Positions 7,546 to 15,766 of a DNA stretch of 61,092 bases are shown piece after piece. Below the pieces are notes generated by a model, which did no database searches, was not told the origin of the DNA, and saw only the letters and a list, made by a program, of their open reading frames with translations. The position numbers were made by a program, and so were the translations under genes. Within the stretch, counting starts at the first letter, position 1, and each line of letters begins with the position of its first letter. The stretch is from Bacillota bacterium (lineage in GTDB: Bacteria; Bacillota; Clostridia; Christensenellales; Aristaeellaceae), in NCBI GenBank assembly GCA_023416655.1, contig JAEZHK010000057.1:1-61092 (forward strand). Direction: 5' to 3'.

Positions 7546-7609
7546 AACAGCGCTTAGGCATCTCCACTACTGTCTACCTCCGGGACTTTTAGGGGTTTGA
7601 TCCCAACGC
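7504..7609 (+). repeat. Imperfect duplication of the nitroreductase 3' end
   Basis: The 38 bases at 7504-7541, coding VYLRDFEEFDPEA, recur at 7572-7609 with 6 mismatches. The second copy contains an in-frame TAG and is non-coding. It may be the tail of a lost second nitroreductase copy. Confidence 0.6.
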
Positions 7610-7664
7610 GTAACCCCCTTGGCTTTTCCGCCTCGCCGTGTACCATTTTCCGCCCTTCCGCCGC

Positions 7665-7693
7665 TTTACATTGCGTCGCTCTCGATGTATAAT
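7665..7693 (+). promoter_or_regulatory. Promoter of the tRNA-Leu gene
   Basis: TTTACA (7665-7670) and TATAAT (7688-7693) have 17-bp spacing. The tRNA begins 11 bp after the -10 box. Confidence 0.75.
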
Positions 7694-7704
7694 GTTCTGC
7701 GCGG

Positions 7705-7788
7705 GCTGAAATGGTGGAATGGCAGACACCGGGGACTTAAAATCCCCTGCCGCGAGGCGTGCGGGTTCGAATCCCGCTTTCAGCACCA
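7705..7788 (+). tRNA. tRNA-Leu (anticodon UAA)
   Basis: The acceptor stem GCTGAAA pairs with TTTCAGC (7778-7784), followed by discriminator A and an encoded CCA. The anticodon arm is GGGGA-CTTAAAA-TCCCC, giving anticodon TAA. A long class II variable arm (TGCCGCGAGGCG region) and a T-loop with GGTTCGAATCC confirm leucine. Its 3' end is the attachment site of the integrated element, which regenerates the tRNA. Confidence 0.95.
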
Positions 7789-7789
7789 T
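7766..7789 (+). other. attL: 24-bp attachment core in the tRNA-Leu 3' end
   Basis: The segment from the T-loop TTCGAATCCC through the CCA to the following T is identical to 21454-21477. The bases just outside each copy differ (G against A on both sides), which fixes the core at 24 bp. Confidence 0.93.
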
Positions 7790-7796
7790 GGAGAAA

Positions 7797-7826
7797 GCCC
7801 GGAAAACAAGCGTTTCCGGGCCTTTT
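7797..7826. terminator. Terminator shared by tRNA-Leu and the integrase
   Basis: GCCCGGAAA (7797-7805) pairs with TTTCCGGGC (7813-7821), followed by CTTTTC on the plus strand; on the minus strand the stem is followed by TTTC. It lies inside the element, so the element supplies the tRNA with a replacement terminator. Confidence 0.85.
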
Positions 7827-7864
7827 CTATGTCGTTTTTGCTGGGTTTACCCCTAGAATTACCC

Positions 7865-9028
7865 CTACGGGGTTTGTAGCCTCTTTATAAACGCTTCCAT
7901 GCGCGCGGCGCTCTCACGCTTCATACTCTCTGTGACATGGCCGTATTGATCCAACGTAAATGCGGCCGTGTGATGGCCGAGATTCTCTTGAACCGTCTTC
8001 ACATCGTCGCCGGCGCGCAAGGAAGAAACGGCGTAGGTGTGTCGGAGATCGTGAAGGCGTGTTTCAGGTGCGCCTATCTCGCGCACCAGCTTTTTGAAGT
8101 AGCGCCAGATGGTGCAGCCGTCCAAATGGCCTCCGAGTTCATCCGTGAACACGAGGCCCTTGAAATCACCTTCATCCCACAGGACGCCAGCACGGAGACG
8201 GTCGGCAGCCTGTTTGCGCTTGTGGTCCTTCAAAATCTGCATGACGGTGGGCGCGGGCGTGATGATGCGCGCCTTGTCGTTCTTGAGTGAACCGAAAGAC
8301 CATTTTCCTGCTTTCTTGCGTTCCCGCTGGAGTTGTTTGTCAATCGTGATCGCGCCCTTCTCGAAATCCACGCAGGGCCATTGCAGGCCTATGAGTTCAC
8401 CCCGGCGCATGCCTGTAAATAGATCGACTTTGAAAAGCGTTTCAAACTTGTGGCCTTCCAGGCGCTGGAGGAGAGCGGAAATATCCGGGCTATCCAGCGG
8501 CTTCATTGGTTTCTTGACAACGCGGGGGAGGGTGCAGGCGTCGCAGGGGTTCGCCCGAAGATAGCCCAGCTTGACGGCCTGGGCGAGTGCCTTATGAAGG
8601 ACGCCATGAACATTTCTAACCGTCTTCGCGTTCAGACCCTCCCGGCTCATGTCGTTGTAGAGCTTTTGAATCTGTGTGCCATTGAGTATGCGCAGTTTCA
8701 CGGCACCGATCGCCGGTTTCAGGTGATTTTTGATATGTTGTGCGTATGAGGCAACGGTAGCGGGCTTCACGCTGCCGATGTACTCCGCGTGCCATGTGTT
8801 AAGCCATTGGCTGACCGTCATCTTTGAAGGCTCCATGTAGGTTCCCTCATCAATAGCGGTTGTGGCCTGGCGGAGAGCCTTCCGAACTTCGTCCTGCGTC
8901 GAGCCATAGACCGAACGCCTAATCTGCTGACCGGATCCAGGATCGCGTCCTACGGTGTAGCGGGCTTCCCAGCGTCCATCAGGGCGTTGGCGAATACTGC
9001 CCTCATGATTTGCTCGCTTACTGGGCAT
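7865..9028 (-). CDS. int: Tyrosine recombinase, integrase of the satellite
   Basis: 387 residues. N-terminal AP2-like arm-binding domain (GSIRQRPDGRWEARYTVG, 1-50), SAM-like core-binding domain (MTVSQWLNTWHAEYIGSVKPAT, about 70-170), and a catalytic domain with the Arg of TGMRRGELIGLQW, HDLRHTYAVSS (HxxR), LGHHTAAFT, and the nucleophile Tyr in LDQYGHVT. It would recombine attP with the tRNA-Leu 3' end. The gene ends 76 bp from attL and is transcribed towards it. ATG at 9026-9028; it overlaps the upstream zinc-ribbon gene by 11 bp, so both come from one minus-strand operon. Confidence 0.95.
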   Translation of the reverse strand: MPSKRANHEGSIRQRPDGRWEARYTVGRDPGSGQQIRRSVYGSTQDEVRKALRQATTAIDEGTYMEPSKMTVSQWLNTWHAEYIGSVKPATVASYAQHIKNHLKPAIGAVKLRILNGTQIQKLYNDMSREGLNAKTVRNVHGVLHKALAQAVKLGYLRANPCDACTLPRVVKKPMKPLDSPDISALLQRLEGHKFETLFKVDLFTGMRRGELIGLQWPCVDFEKGAITIDKQLQRERKKAGKWSFGSLKNDKARIITPAPTVMQILKDHKRKQAADRLRAGVLWDEGDFKGLVFTDELGGHLDGCTIWRYFKKLVREIGAPETRLHDLRHTYAVSSLRAGDDVKTVQENLGHHTAAFTLDQYGHVTESMKRESAARMEAFIKRLQTP

Positions 9029-9944
9029 GTGATTCTGCCTCCTTCTTAATGCGTTCTCTGTTTCGGAAGGCTCTTGACTTCTCTCTAGGATTTCTGCATT
9101 CTTCGCAAAGCGCGGAATTCCCGTGTTTTTTCATGTACTGCTTTCCGCACTGCTTGCAAGTAGAAACTACGAGACCGTCGTGAGCAGCTTCGCCCAACGA
9201 AACGAGTCCAAGCATTTGATAGCACAGCGCATTTATGAAACTATTTGCATGTGCTTCAGGGCGAAGGGCATTACCCATATACGTGTAGTATAAAACGACC
9301 TCAGTACCTTCAGCTTCTCCAGCAATGATACGTCTGCAAGCTGCTTCCATTGACATTGGGCTTTCATTCGCCAGGTATTTATGCAGCCGTGGAAACACTT
9401 CGATGCTCTCGCCCCATTCTAGATAACACCAGCATAAAAAAATCTCAAACAAAGAAGATAGCCCATATGCGAAACCAGTCAAATCTCGTCCCAATATATG
9501 GTTGCTGACAGCTTCACCGGGTCGAAGGGGCTCAAATACTGTAAATCCAGCAGTAAATATGCCATATTTCTGCACATAAGGGAATATTGCTTCAGCAAAA
9601 GCAGCAGGATTTGTGACAATTATGTCAATGTCGCCCAGGGGAGAAACCTCTTCAATACATAGTTTATGCTTGTGGAATACCAGATGCGCCAATGACAAGA
9701 ATTCAATAAGTGCATCAATAGATGAACATGTGCCAAATTCCGAATTTGTGTTAGTAATCGTCGGGAAGAAGTCATAGGAGGAATATGAGCTTTCAAGAAC
9801 TTCGCTCAGACTCCGCCCAGTTGGTATGCCCGTTATATAATGATTCCCGTCTTTTTCGGCGATCGCATATGTACTGAAGCTGGCCTTTGGATAGTGAACG
9901 ATTGCTACATGTCCAGACGGAAAATGCTCCTTTATCGGAATCAT
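9018..9944 (-). CDS. Unknown satellite accessory protein with C-terminal zinc ribbon
   Basis: 308 residues, not recognised. The first 250 residues have no motif I can name but include an aromatic-rich stretch (LSSLFEIFLCWCYLEWGE). The C-terminus has CKQCGKQYMKKHGNSALCEECR (four-Cys zinc ribbon) followed by a basic tail KSRAFRNRERIKKEAE, suggesting nucleic-acid binding. ATG 9944 is chosen because GGAGGGG lies just upstream; a GTG at 9959 is possible. It overlaps the integrase start by 11 bp. The position beside the integrase is where satellites and prophages usually keep repressors, immunity or defence genes. The base composition is more A+T-rich than in the capsid genes. Confidence 0.75.
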   Translation of the reverse strand: MIPIKEHFPSGHVAIVHYPKASFSTYAIAEKDGNHYITGIPTGRSLSEVLESSYSSYDFFPTITNTNSEFGTCSSIDALIEFLSLAHLVFHKHKLCIEEVSPLGDIDIIVTNPAAFAEAIFPYVQKYGIFTAGFTVFEPLRPGEAVSNHILGRDLTGFAYGLSSLFEIFLCWCYLEWGESIEVFPRLHKYLANESPMSMEAACRRIIAGEAEGTEVVLYYTYMGNALRPEAHANSFINALCYQMLGLVSLGEAAHDGLVVSTCKQCGKQYMKKHGNSALCEECRNPREKSRAFRNRERIKKEAESHAQ

Positions 9945-9964
9945 ACTACCCCTCCACACAAATC

Positions 9965-10011
9965 GAATTCGAAACCGAATTTAATTGATTTCGGTTCTGC
10001 GTCAGTATAAC
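9965..10011. promoter_or_regulatory. Divergent control region of the satellite with inverted repeats
   Basis: AACCGAA (9973-9979) is repeated inverted as TTCGGTT (9990-9996), and AATTCG/CGAATT form a second small palindrome at 9966-9981. TTGATT (9985-9990) and TATAAC (10006-10011), 15 bp apart, may be a plus-strand promoter. The region separates the integrase operon from the replication and head operon, so it is a plausible control switch. Confidence 0.5.
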
Positions 10012-10062
10012 ATGTATTTGCAGGGCTGTAAAGTACCTATTTTAACAAGGAGGCACGAAAAT

Positions 10063-10275
10063 ATGGATTCGCAAGAGCGTCTTTGTATTTCCGTTGAAGA
10101 AATGGGCAAGCGCCTTTCCATTTCTCGAGCTACGGCATTCGCTTTAGTCAAGCAGAGAGGCTTTCCAGCTATCACCTTAGGCCGGCGTATTCTAATTCCT
10201 GTGGCTAGCCTTGAACGTTGGTTGGATGCGCAGGCAAGTGACCAGGCGATGATCGCTTCCGTCGGTGGGCGGTGA
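10063..10275 (+). CDS. Small HTH protein, excisionase/AlpA-like
   Basis: 70 residues forming one MerR-like winged HTH (CISVEEMGKRLSISRATAFALVKQRGFPAITLGRRILIPVASLERWLDAQ), the pattern of excisionase-family DNA-binding proteins. ATG 10063 has AAGGAGG 9 nt upstream; longer in-frame starts have no ribosome site. As first gene of the rightward operon it could direct excision or activate satellite transcription. The family is clear; the exact role is inferred. Confidence 0.8.
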   Translation: MDSQERLCISVEEMGKRLSISRATAFALVKQRGFPAITLGRRILIPVASLERWLDAQASDQAMIASVGGR

Positions 10276-10279
10276 ACGT

Positions 10280-10393
10280 ATGAGCTTTAACCGCATCCCC
10301 GACAGGATGAAAGTGCTTCCGAGCTGGATTCTGTACCGTTTGGAAGATCGGGGCGGTGATTGGCCTGGTAATCGCCAAGGTGAGAGGCTGTAA
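10280..10393 (+). CDS. 37-residue ORF, possible remnant of a primase N-terminus
   Basis: ATG 10280 to TAA 10393 encodes 37 residues. The peptide core IPDRMKVLPSWILYRLEDRGGDW resembles the N-terminal start of phage and plasmid primase/helicase proteins (IP-x-E-L-K-x-L-P-Q-W-V-x-W-R-L-E type). It follows the HTH gene by 4 bp and has no strong ribosome site of its own. It may be a truncated primase fragment or a real micro-protein. Confidence 0.4.
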   Translation: MSFNRIPDRMKVLPSWILYRLEDRGGDWPGNRQGERL

Positions 10394-10434
10394 GGGATGA
10401 AGGGAACGAAACGCGGCGTAGGGAGGTGATCGGG

Positions 10435-11349
10435 TTGGCTCTCTGGTTGAAGCTCCATGATACGCTGCCGGATCATAAGAAGCTAATAGCAGCCGCGAAA
10501 GTGCTTAAAATCGACCGGGATTTGCTCATGGGCAAGCTCGTTCGCCTGTGGCTATGGGCGGCCACGAACCGCGAGGATGGCTTTATTGCCGCCGATGATG
10601 TGGAAGTAGCCGCGGAAAAGATGCGCTGGCAGGGCGATGCCCAGGAGCTATTTGACGCCCTGTGCGTTGTGCCGCCCGGGTACGCCACGGGGCTGCTTGA
10701 GCGCGTGGAAGGCGGCTACATCGTCCATGACTGGGCTGACCATGTGGGCGCACTCATGGATATGCGCGAAGCTCAGCGTGAACAGGCCCGCATCCGGCAA
10801 CAGCGCCGCCGGGATCGCCTCCGTTCTGAACCGAGACGTGACGCTTCCGATACCGTCACGGATGCATCACGCGTGACAGTCACGGATGTAACGCGTGATA
10901 GTAACGCATGTCACGCTACTAAGACTAAGAGAAGACTAAGAGAAGACAAAGAGTATATGGATACGGGGGATACGGGCGTCGCGTCCGCTCCGCCAGCCCT
11001 CGATCTTTCGGCCAAACCAAAGAAACCGGTTTTCAAGATTCCCACGTTGGAGGAAGTACAGGCATATTGCGCCGAGCGAGGAAATCAGGTTGACCCACAA
11101 CGCTTCCTGGATTTCTACGAGGCGAATGGCTGGAGGGTAGGCCGGAACCCGATGCGTGACTGGAAGGCCGCCGTGAGGACCTGGGAGCAGCGCAACGACG
11201 TTCGACCCGGGCAGCCACAGAAACCCGCGTCAAGGGCCTATGATCCGTTCTCGATCCCAAACGACCCCGACCGATACAAGCACCGTGACGACGATTTCGG
11301 AGACGAGTTTATGCGGCGACTGGAGGCGAAACAACGTGGACAAGCCTGA
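10435..11349 (+). CDS. DnaD-like phage replisome organiser protein
   Basis: 304 residues. The N-terminal domain (ALWLKLHDTLPDHKKLIAAAKVLKIDRDLLMGKLVRLWLWA) matches phage replisome organiser/DnaD-like proteins that bind the replication origin. A charged linker rich in RQQRRRDRLRSE follows, then a C-terminal DnaD-type segment (PTLEEVQAYCAERGNQVDPQRFLDFYEANGWRVGRNPMRDWKAAVRTWE). I prefer TTG 10435, 8 nt after GGAGGTG; the GTG at 10426 lies within the ribosome site itself. The gene overlaps the helicase-loader gene by 14 bp, and the two should act together in satellite replication. Confidence 0.82.
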   Translation: MALWLKLHDTLPDHKKLIAAAKVLKIDRDLLMGKLVRLWLWAATNREDGFIAADDVEVAAEKMRWQGDAQELFDALCVVPPGYATGLLERVEGGYIVHDWADHVGALMDMREAQREQARIRQQRRRDRLRSEPRRDASDTVTDASRVTVTDVTRDSNACHATKTKRRLREDKEYMDTGDTGVASAPPALDLSAKPKKPVFKIPTLEEVQAYCAERGNQVDPQRFLDFYEANGWRVGRNPMRDWKAAVRTWEQRNDVRPGQPQKPASRAYDPFSIPNDPDRYKHRDDDFGDEFMRRLEAKQRGQA

Positions 11350-12211
11350 CATGATGGACGCGCTGTTGTCCTCGATAGGATCGGACGCGCCCGGACGGCA
11401 AGACGGAGATTACGTCGATTCTGCCGACGGCCTGCTGCATTGCGGAAAGTGCCACGCTCCTAAAGAACGCCTTTTCCAAACGCCTGCATTCATGCGCGAC
11501 ACCAAGGGTGACACGCTACGCGTGCCGAGTGCTTGCCCCTGCGAGTTGGAGCGACAGAACAAGCTGGAGGCCGAGCGCGCGGAGCGCAGGCGCGTTCAGC
11601 GGGCCGCTGAGCTTCGGGCCATGGGAATACCTGACGCGCGCTTGCAGGAATGCGTATTCACCGTCGATGACGGCAAGGACCCTAGAACCTGCGAAATTTG
11701 CCGGCGTTACGTGGATCGCTGGGAAAGGATCGTCGCGGACAGGATCGGCCTTCTGATGTGGGGCGCGACTGGGTGCGGAAAGACCTTCTTTGCGGCGTGC
11801 ATCGTCAATGCCCTGATCGAGCGTGAGATTGGCGCGGCCATTACGTCTATTCCTGATCTTACAGCACGAATGACGGCTAACTTCGGCGACAAGCGCGAAG
11901 CGGTTCTTGAAGAGGTGCGGCGTGTATCGCTCCTTGTGCTTGATGATGTGGGCTTTGAACGGCTAACCCCTACGGGAATTGAGAACGCGTTTGCGATCAT
12001 TGACGCCCGCTATGATTCGGGAAAGCCGCTGATCGTCACTACCAACTTGACGCTGGAGGAAGTACGGAACCCGGTTGACATGGCGCACAAGCGAACGCTT
12101 TCCCGCATCGCGGAGTTGTGTGCGGTTCCTGTGCACGTCGAGGGAAACCGACGCGAAGGGATCACAAAAGAGCGTCGGGTGCGGGCTCTTGAGGTCCTGC
12201 TGGGCGAATGA
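11336..12211 (+). CDS. DnaC/DnaI-like helicase loader ATPase
   Basis: 291 residues. An N-terminal zinc-binding part (CGKCHAPKE...CPCE, about 35-70) precedes an AAA+ domain with Walker A GATGCGKT (about 140-148), Walker B LLVLDDVG and sensor region IVTTNLT, as in DnaC, DnaI and IstB. It should load the host replicative helicase at the satellite origin. GTG 11336 has GGAGG 9 nt upstream; ATG 11351 is an alternative. It overlaps the preceding replisome organiser gene. Confidence 0.88.
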   Translation: MDKPDMMDALLSSIGSDAPGRQDGDYVDSADGLLHCGKCHAPKERLFQTPAFMRDTKGDTLRVPSACPCELERQNKLEAERAERRRVQRAAELRAMGIPDARLQECVFTVDDGKDPRTCEICRRYVDRWERIVADRIGLLMWGATGCGKTFFAACIVNALIEREIGAAITSIPDLTARMTANFGDKREAVLEEVRRVSLLVLDDVGFERLTPTGIENAFAIIDARYDSGKPLIVTTNLTLEEVRNPVDMAHKRTLSRIAELCAVPVHVEGNRREGITKERRVRALEVLLGE

Positions 12212-12257
12212 TTCTGCTACAAGCTTAGAAAACCGGCGAGAAACGGAGGACGCATTC

Positions 12258-12485
12258 ATGGAGTATGAAGTACATCTCGGGGATGGAAGGCGCATTCGGC
12301 ATTGTCAGGTTCACGTGTGCCCCTGGCTGCCGGGATTCCTGGACATTACCCCTGGTGATGGAGGGAAACCGGGGCTATTCAATGCATCGGAAATCAGAGC
12401 GATTTACGAAGAACCGAGCGATGAAAAACGCCCTACCAGTAAGCTGGAGCGGATCATTCGGGAGTTGGAAGGTGAGCAAGAATGA
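12258..12485 (+). CDS. Small protein of unknown function before the portal gene
   Basis: 75 residues from ATG 12258 (GGAGG 8 nt upstream). It has no recognised domain: an N-terminal beta-rich part (MEYEVHLGDGRRIRHCQVHVCPWLPGFLDI) and an acidic/basic helical C-terminus (SKLERIIRELEGEQE). Its stop overlaps the portal start as ATGA, so it belongs to the head operon and is probably expressed. Confidence 0.65.
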   Translation: MEYEVHLGDGRRIRHCQVHVCPWLPGFLDITPGDGGKPGLFNASEIRAIYEEPSDEKRPTSKLERIIRELEGEQE

Positions 12486-13669
12486 GTATCTTCCAGAGGA
12501 TCTTCCGACGCCCCCCCGCGCCTGTGGTGATGCAGCGCGCCGAGGTACTGGGCGGGCCTACGGCCTATTTCACGGCCTGGAGCGGTGATGCCTACGCCAA
12601 CGACATCTACCGGGGCGCGGTGGACGCGATCGCGCGCAACGCGGCCAAGCTCAAGGGCGCGCATGTGATCCGCGACGGCGGTCATACGGCCCCCTATGAG
12701 GGCGGGCGACTGAACCGACTTCTCCAGGTGCAGCCCAATCCCTACATAAGCGCCTATGACATGCTGTACAAGCTGGTGACACACCTGTTCCTGTACAACA
12801 ACGCCTTCGCCTTCCTGGCGCGCGGCCTCCGGGGCGAGATCGCGGCGGTGTACCCGCTTCGCCCCGCCTATGTGGATTTCATCGCCGATCCGACCGGGAC
12901 GCTGTACTGCCGGTTCCGGTTCGCCGGCGGGCAGGAAGTGACGCTACCTTATGCGGACGTGATCCACCTGCGCCGCAACTTCAACGACAATGACCTGCTG
13001 GGCGATTCGAACGATGCGCTTTCGCCTGCGCTGGAGCTGGCGCACACGCAGAACGAGGGCATTATCAGCGGCATCAAGGCAGGGGCAAACATCCGCGGCA
13101 TTTTGAAGTTCACGCAAATTATGGCCCCGGAGAAGCTCAAAGAAGAAAAGGACCGTTTCATCGCTGATTACATGACCATCGCCAACGATGGCGGCGTGGT
13201 GGCCACGGACCAGAAGACCGAGTACGTACCCATCACGACGAACCCGGCCATCATCGACGATAAGCAGCTGGCGGCGGTCAAGACGAAGATCTACGACTAC
13301 TTGGGCATTTCGGAGAAGATCGTGAGCAGCTCCTATACCGAAGACGAATGGGCGGCGTTCTACGAATCGACACTGGAGCCGATTGCGGTGCAAATGAGCC
13401 TGGAATTCACCCGGAAGACCTTCAATGACCGGGAGCAGGCATTCGGAAATTCGATTCTGTTCGAGAGCGGGCGGCTCCAGTTCTCCAGCAATGCCACAAA
13501 GGTGAGCCTGATTGCCCAGCTCATGCCCTATGGCCTGCTGACGATCAACCAGGCGCTAGAAATCCTGAACATGCCCGCTGTGGAAGACGGCGACCGGCGA
13601 CTTCAAACGCTGAACATGGTATCAGCCAACAAGGCCGACCAATACCAACTTGGAGGGAAACAAACATGA
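12482..13669 (+). CDS. Phage portal protein, HK97 family
   Basis: 395 residues, the normal size. Family features include NDIYRGAVDAIARNAAKLKGAHVI near the N-terminus, LNRLLQVQPNPYISAYDMLYKLVTHLFLYNNAFAFLAR, and LGISEKIVSSSYTEDEWAAFYESTLEPIAVQMSLEFTRKTF towards the C-terminus. It forms the dodecameric DNA channel at one capsid vertex. It overlaps its upstream neighbour by 4 bp and the protease gene by 4 bp, so head genes are translationally coupled. Confidence 0.93.
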   Translation: MSIFQRIFRRPPAPVVMQRAEVLGGPTAYFTAWSGDAYANDIYRGAVDAIARNAAKLKGAHVIRDGGHTAPYEGGRLNRLLQVQPNPYISAYDMLYKLVTHLFLYNNAFAFLARGLRGEIAAVYPLRPAYVDFIADPTGTLYCRFRFAGGQEVTLPYADVIHLRRNFNDNDLLGDSNDALSPALELAHTQNEGIISGIKAGANIRGILKFTQIMAPEKLKEEKDRFIADYMTIANDGGVVATDQKTEYVPITTNPAIIDDKQLAAVKTKIYDYLGISEKIVSSSYTEDEWAAFYESTLEPIAVQMSLEFTRKTFNDREQAFGNSILFESGRLQFSSNATKVSLIAQLMPYGLLTINQALEILNMPAVEDGDRRLQTLNMVSANKADQYQLGGKQT

Positions 13670-14226
13670 AAGAGCTTCGAATCTGTGAAGTAAGAGCCGA
13701 GGCCCCGGCAGGGGCGGGCCTTATGATATGCGGTACGCCCATTGTGTACGAGCAGCCCACCACGATCAACGGCCCGGCTGGGCCGTTTACCGAGGTAATC
13801 CGCCGGGGCGCGCTGGATAGCGCGGACCTATCCGACGTGCGGTTGATGTACAACCATGACGCGAGTCGCGTACCGCTTGCCCGGACACCCAAGACGATGC
13901 AGCTGACCGTCGGCCCGGCAGGGCTTGAAATGGCGGCGACGCTGCCCGACACCGAGGACGCCCGAAGCGTGCATACGGCAGTATCGCGCGGCGATCTTTC
14001 CGGCATGTCGTTCGCATTCAAGGTTCCGCCGGGCGGCGACCGGTACGACGCAACCAAGCGCACCCGCGAGATCTTCAAGATCGAAAAGGTGCTGGAATGC
14101 TCCATCGTACCGTTTCCGGCGTACCCGCAGGCTAGCGTGGAAGCACGTGCGGCCATGCAGGAAGCCGACACCCAAAGGGCGCAGGCAATCATTGCCTGCA
14201 ACAAAATCATGATGAAAGAGGGATAA
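13666..14226 (+). CDS. HK97-family prohead protease
   Basis: 186 residues of the U35 serine peptidase fold. The conserved LMYNHDASRVPLART contains the catalytic His, and DLSGMSFAFKVP contains the catalytic Ser; ECSIVPFPAYPQASV is the usual distal motif. It should remove the scaffold-like N-terminal part of the capsid protein during maturation. It overlaps the portal gene by 4 bp and lies 4 bp before the capsid gene. Confidence 0.92.
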   Translation: MKELRICEVRAEAPAGAGLMICGTPIVYEQPTTINGPAGPFTEVIRRGALDSADLSDVRLMYNHDASRVPLARTPKTMQLTVGPAGLEMAATLPDTEDARSVHTAVSRGDLSGMSFAFKVPPGGDRYDATKRTREIFKIEKVLECSIVPFPAYPQASVEARAAMQEADTQRAQAIIACNKIMMKEG

Positions 14227-14230
14227 ACCC

Positions 14231-15463
14231 ATGAAGTTCAAGACCATTGCGGAAGCCTTCAACCACTACCGGGAAGCGAGCCTTGAGGAAATAGAGCGCC
14301 GCGCCGCCGAGATCAAGGGCACCATCGAAACCGACCCCAACGCCGACATCATGTCACTGAACATCGAGATCGCCGGCCTCCAGCAGGCGAAGCAGAACAT
14401 CCAGGACAAGCAAGGCGGGCAGGACCCGCAGCAGCGCGGCCAGTTCAACCCCATCACCGGCATGGGCTTCGAGCGCCGCGCCAGCTTCGAGGCGACCAAC
14501 GGCGACGTGCTGGCCAGCGCGGAGTACCGTAGCGCCTTTTTCAAAAAGCTACTGGGCCAAACGCTCAACAGCTTCGAGGAAGCGGCCTATACCCGCGCGC
14601 TGGGCGAGCACCGCGCCGATGCGTTCAGCACCGTGACCGACGTAGCCGCCGTGCTGCCGACCGCCACGCTGAACGAAGTCATCAGCAAGGCCCGCACGAT
14701 GGGCGGCCTGATGGGCATCTGCCGCGCGTTCAACCTGCCGACCAAGATCAGCGTTCCTGTCGGCACGCCGAGCACGAAGGCCAGCTGGCACACCGAAGGC
14801 GCGGCCGTCGAGAGCGGGGAACCCAGCATCGCGGCTGTGGCCTTCAACGGCTACGAGATCCTCAAGGTGTTCTCGATCAGCGCGGCAGCCAAGCGCATGA
14901 GCATCGCGGCGTTTGAAAGCTACATCGTGGATGAGCTGACCAACTGCGTGATGGCCTGTATTGCCGACGCGCTGGTGAACGGTAATGGCACCGCACAGGG
15001 CACCGGCCTTGTGTCCGGAATCACCTGGAACAGCGGCAACACGCAGAGCTTCACAGCCCTTGCTGGTCTGACCTACGCCGACGTGGTGGCCACTGTGGCC
15101 AAGCTCAAGCGCGGCTATGCGAACGGCGCCAAGTGGGCCATGAACAACGCGACGCTGTACAACCGCTTCTATGGTCTGGTGGACGAAAACAAGCGGCCCA
15201 TCTTCATCGCCGACCCGAAGGCCGAGAACATCGGTAAGATTCTGGGCTTCGACGTGGTGGTGGATGACAACATCGCCGATGACAACGCCTTCTTCGGCAA
15301 CTTCCAGTATCTGGGCTACAACCTGGCCGAGGGTATCGCGGTGGAGGTTTCCCGCGAATCCAGCTTCAAGAGCGGCCTGATCGACTACCGGGCGATGGCG
15401 ATCGCGGACTGCAAGCCGATCGTGACGGAAGCGTTCGTGAAGCTGGCCGTCAGTGCGACCTGA
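14231..15463 (+). CDS. HK97-fold major capsid protein
   Basis: 410 residues. The N-terminal helical delta domain (about 1-75, with EASLEEIERRAAEIKG and LQQAKQNIQDKQ) should be cleaved by the protease. The mature HK97 fold follows (VAAVLPTATLNEVISKARTMGGLMGI, VGTPSTKASWHTEGAAVESGEPSIAAV, GFDVVVDDNIADDNAFFGNF). It would build the capsid shell. If the element packages only its own 13.7 kb, a small icosahedral head would be expected; that is inference. Confidence 0.93.
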   Translation: MKFKTIAEAFNHYREASLEEIERRAAEIKGTIETDPNADIMSLNIEIAGLQQAKQNIQDKQGGQDPQQRGQFNPITGMGFERRASFEATNGDVLASAEYRSAFFKKLLGQTLNSFEEAAYTRALGEHRADAFSTVTDVAAVLPTATLNEVISKARTMGGLMGICRAFNLPTKISVPVGTPSTKASWHTEGAAVESGEPSIAAVAFNGYEILKVFSISAAAKRMSIAAFESYIVDELTNCVMACIADALVNGNGTAQGTGLVSGITWNSGNTQSFTALAGLTYADVVATVAKLKRGYANGAKWAMNNATLYNRFYGLVDENKRPIFIADPKAENIGKILGFDVVVDDNIADDNAFFGNFQYLGYNLAEGIAVEVSRESSFKSGLIDYRAMAIADCKPIVTEAFVKLAVSAT

Positions 15464-15478
15464 TCGGGGGTATAGCTT

Positions 15479-15760
15479 ATGACCCTTGACAAGGCGCGGG
15501 AGTGGCTCCGACTGGACGGCACCGACAACGACGAGGTGATTCAGGGATTGCTTGCCGCGATCCCGGAATACATCGAGGAAACCACCGGCATGACGGCAGA
15601 AGCCCAGGCAACCGACCCGCTGGCCGAGACTGCCGGGAAGTTCCTACTGACGCTGTGGTATCACGCCGAACAGGCTGAGGCGGACAAGCTCCAGCGCGCC
15701 ATCGACGGCATTCTGAAGGTGCTGACGATCCGAGCGCGGACGATCAACAGCGAGGGGTAA
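15479..15760 (+). CDS. Head-tail connector protein (gp6-like)
   Basis: 93 residues matching small helical connector proteins of the HK97 gp6 type: MTLDKAREWLRLDGTDNDEVIQGLLAAIPEYIEETTG, followed by LLTLWYHAE and a helical tail. It forms the ring beneath the portal. It is the first of two neck proteins in the element; the other is the head-closure protein at 18109. Confidence 0.82.
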   Translation: MTLDKAREWLRLDGTDNDEVIQGLLAAIPEYIEETTGMTAEAQATDPLAETAGKFLLTLWYHAEQAEADKLQRAIDGILKVLTIRARTINSEG

Positions 15761-15766
15761 GAGGTT

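Noticed and set aside
7589..7789. Minus-strand ORF across tRNA-Leu (VLKAGFEPARLAAGDFKSP type)
   Set aside because: It is the antisense reading of a class II tRNA, a well-known false ORF, not a gene.
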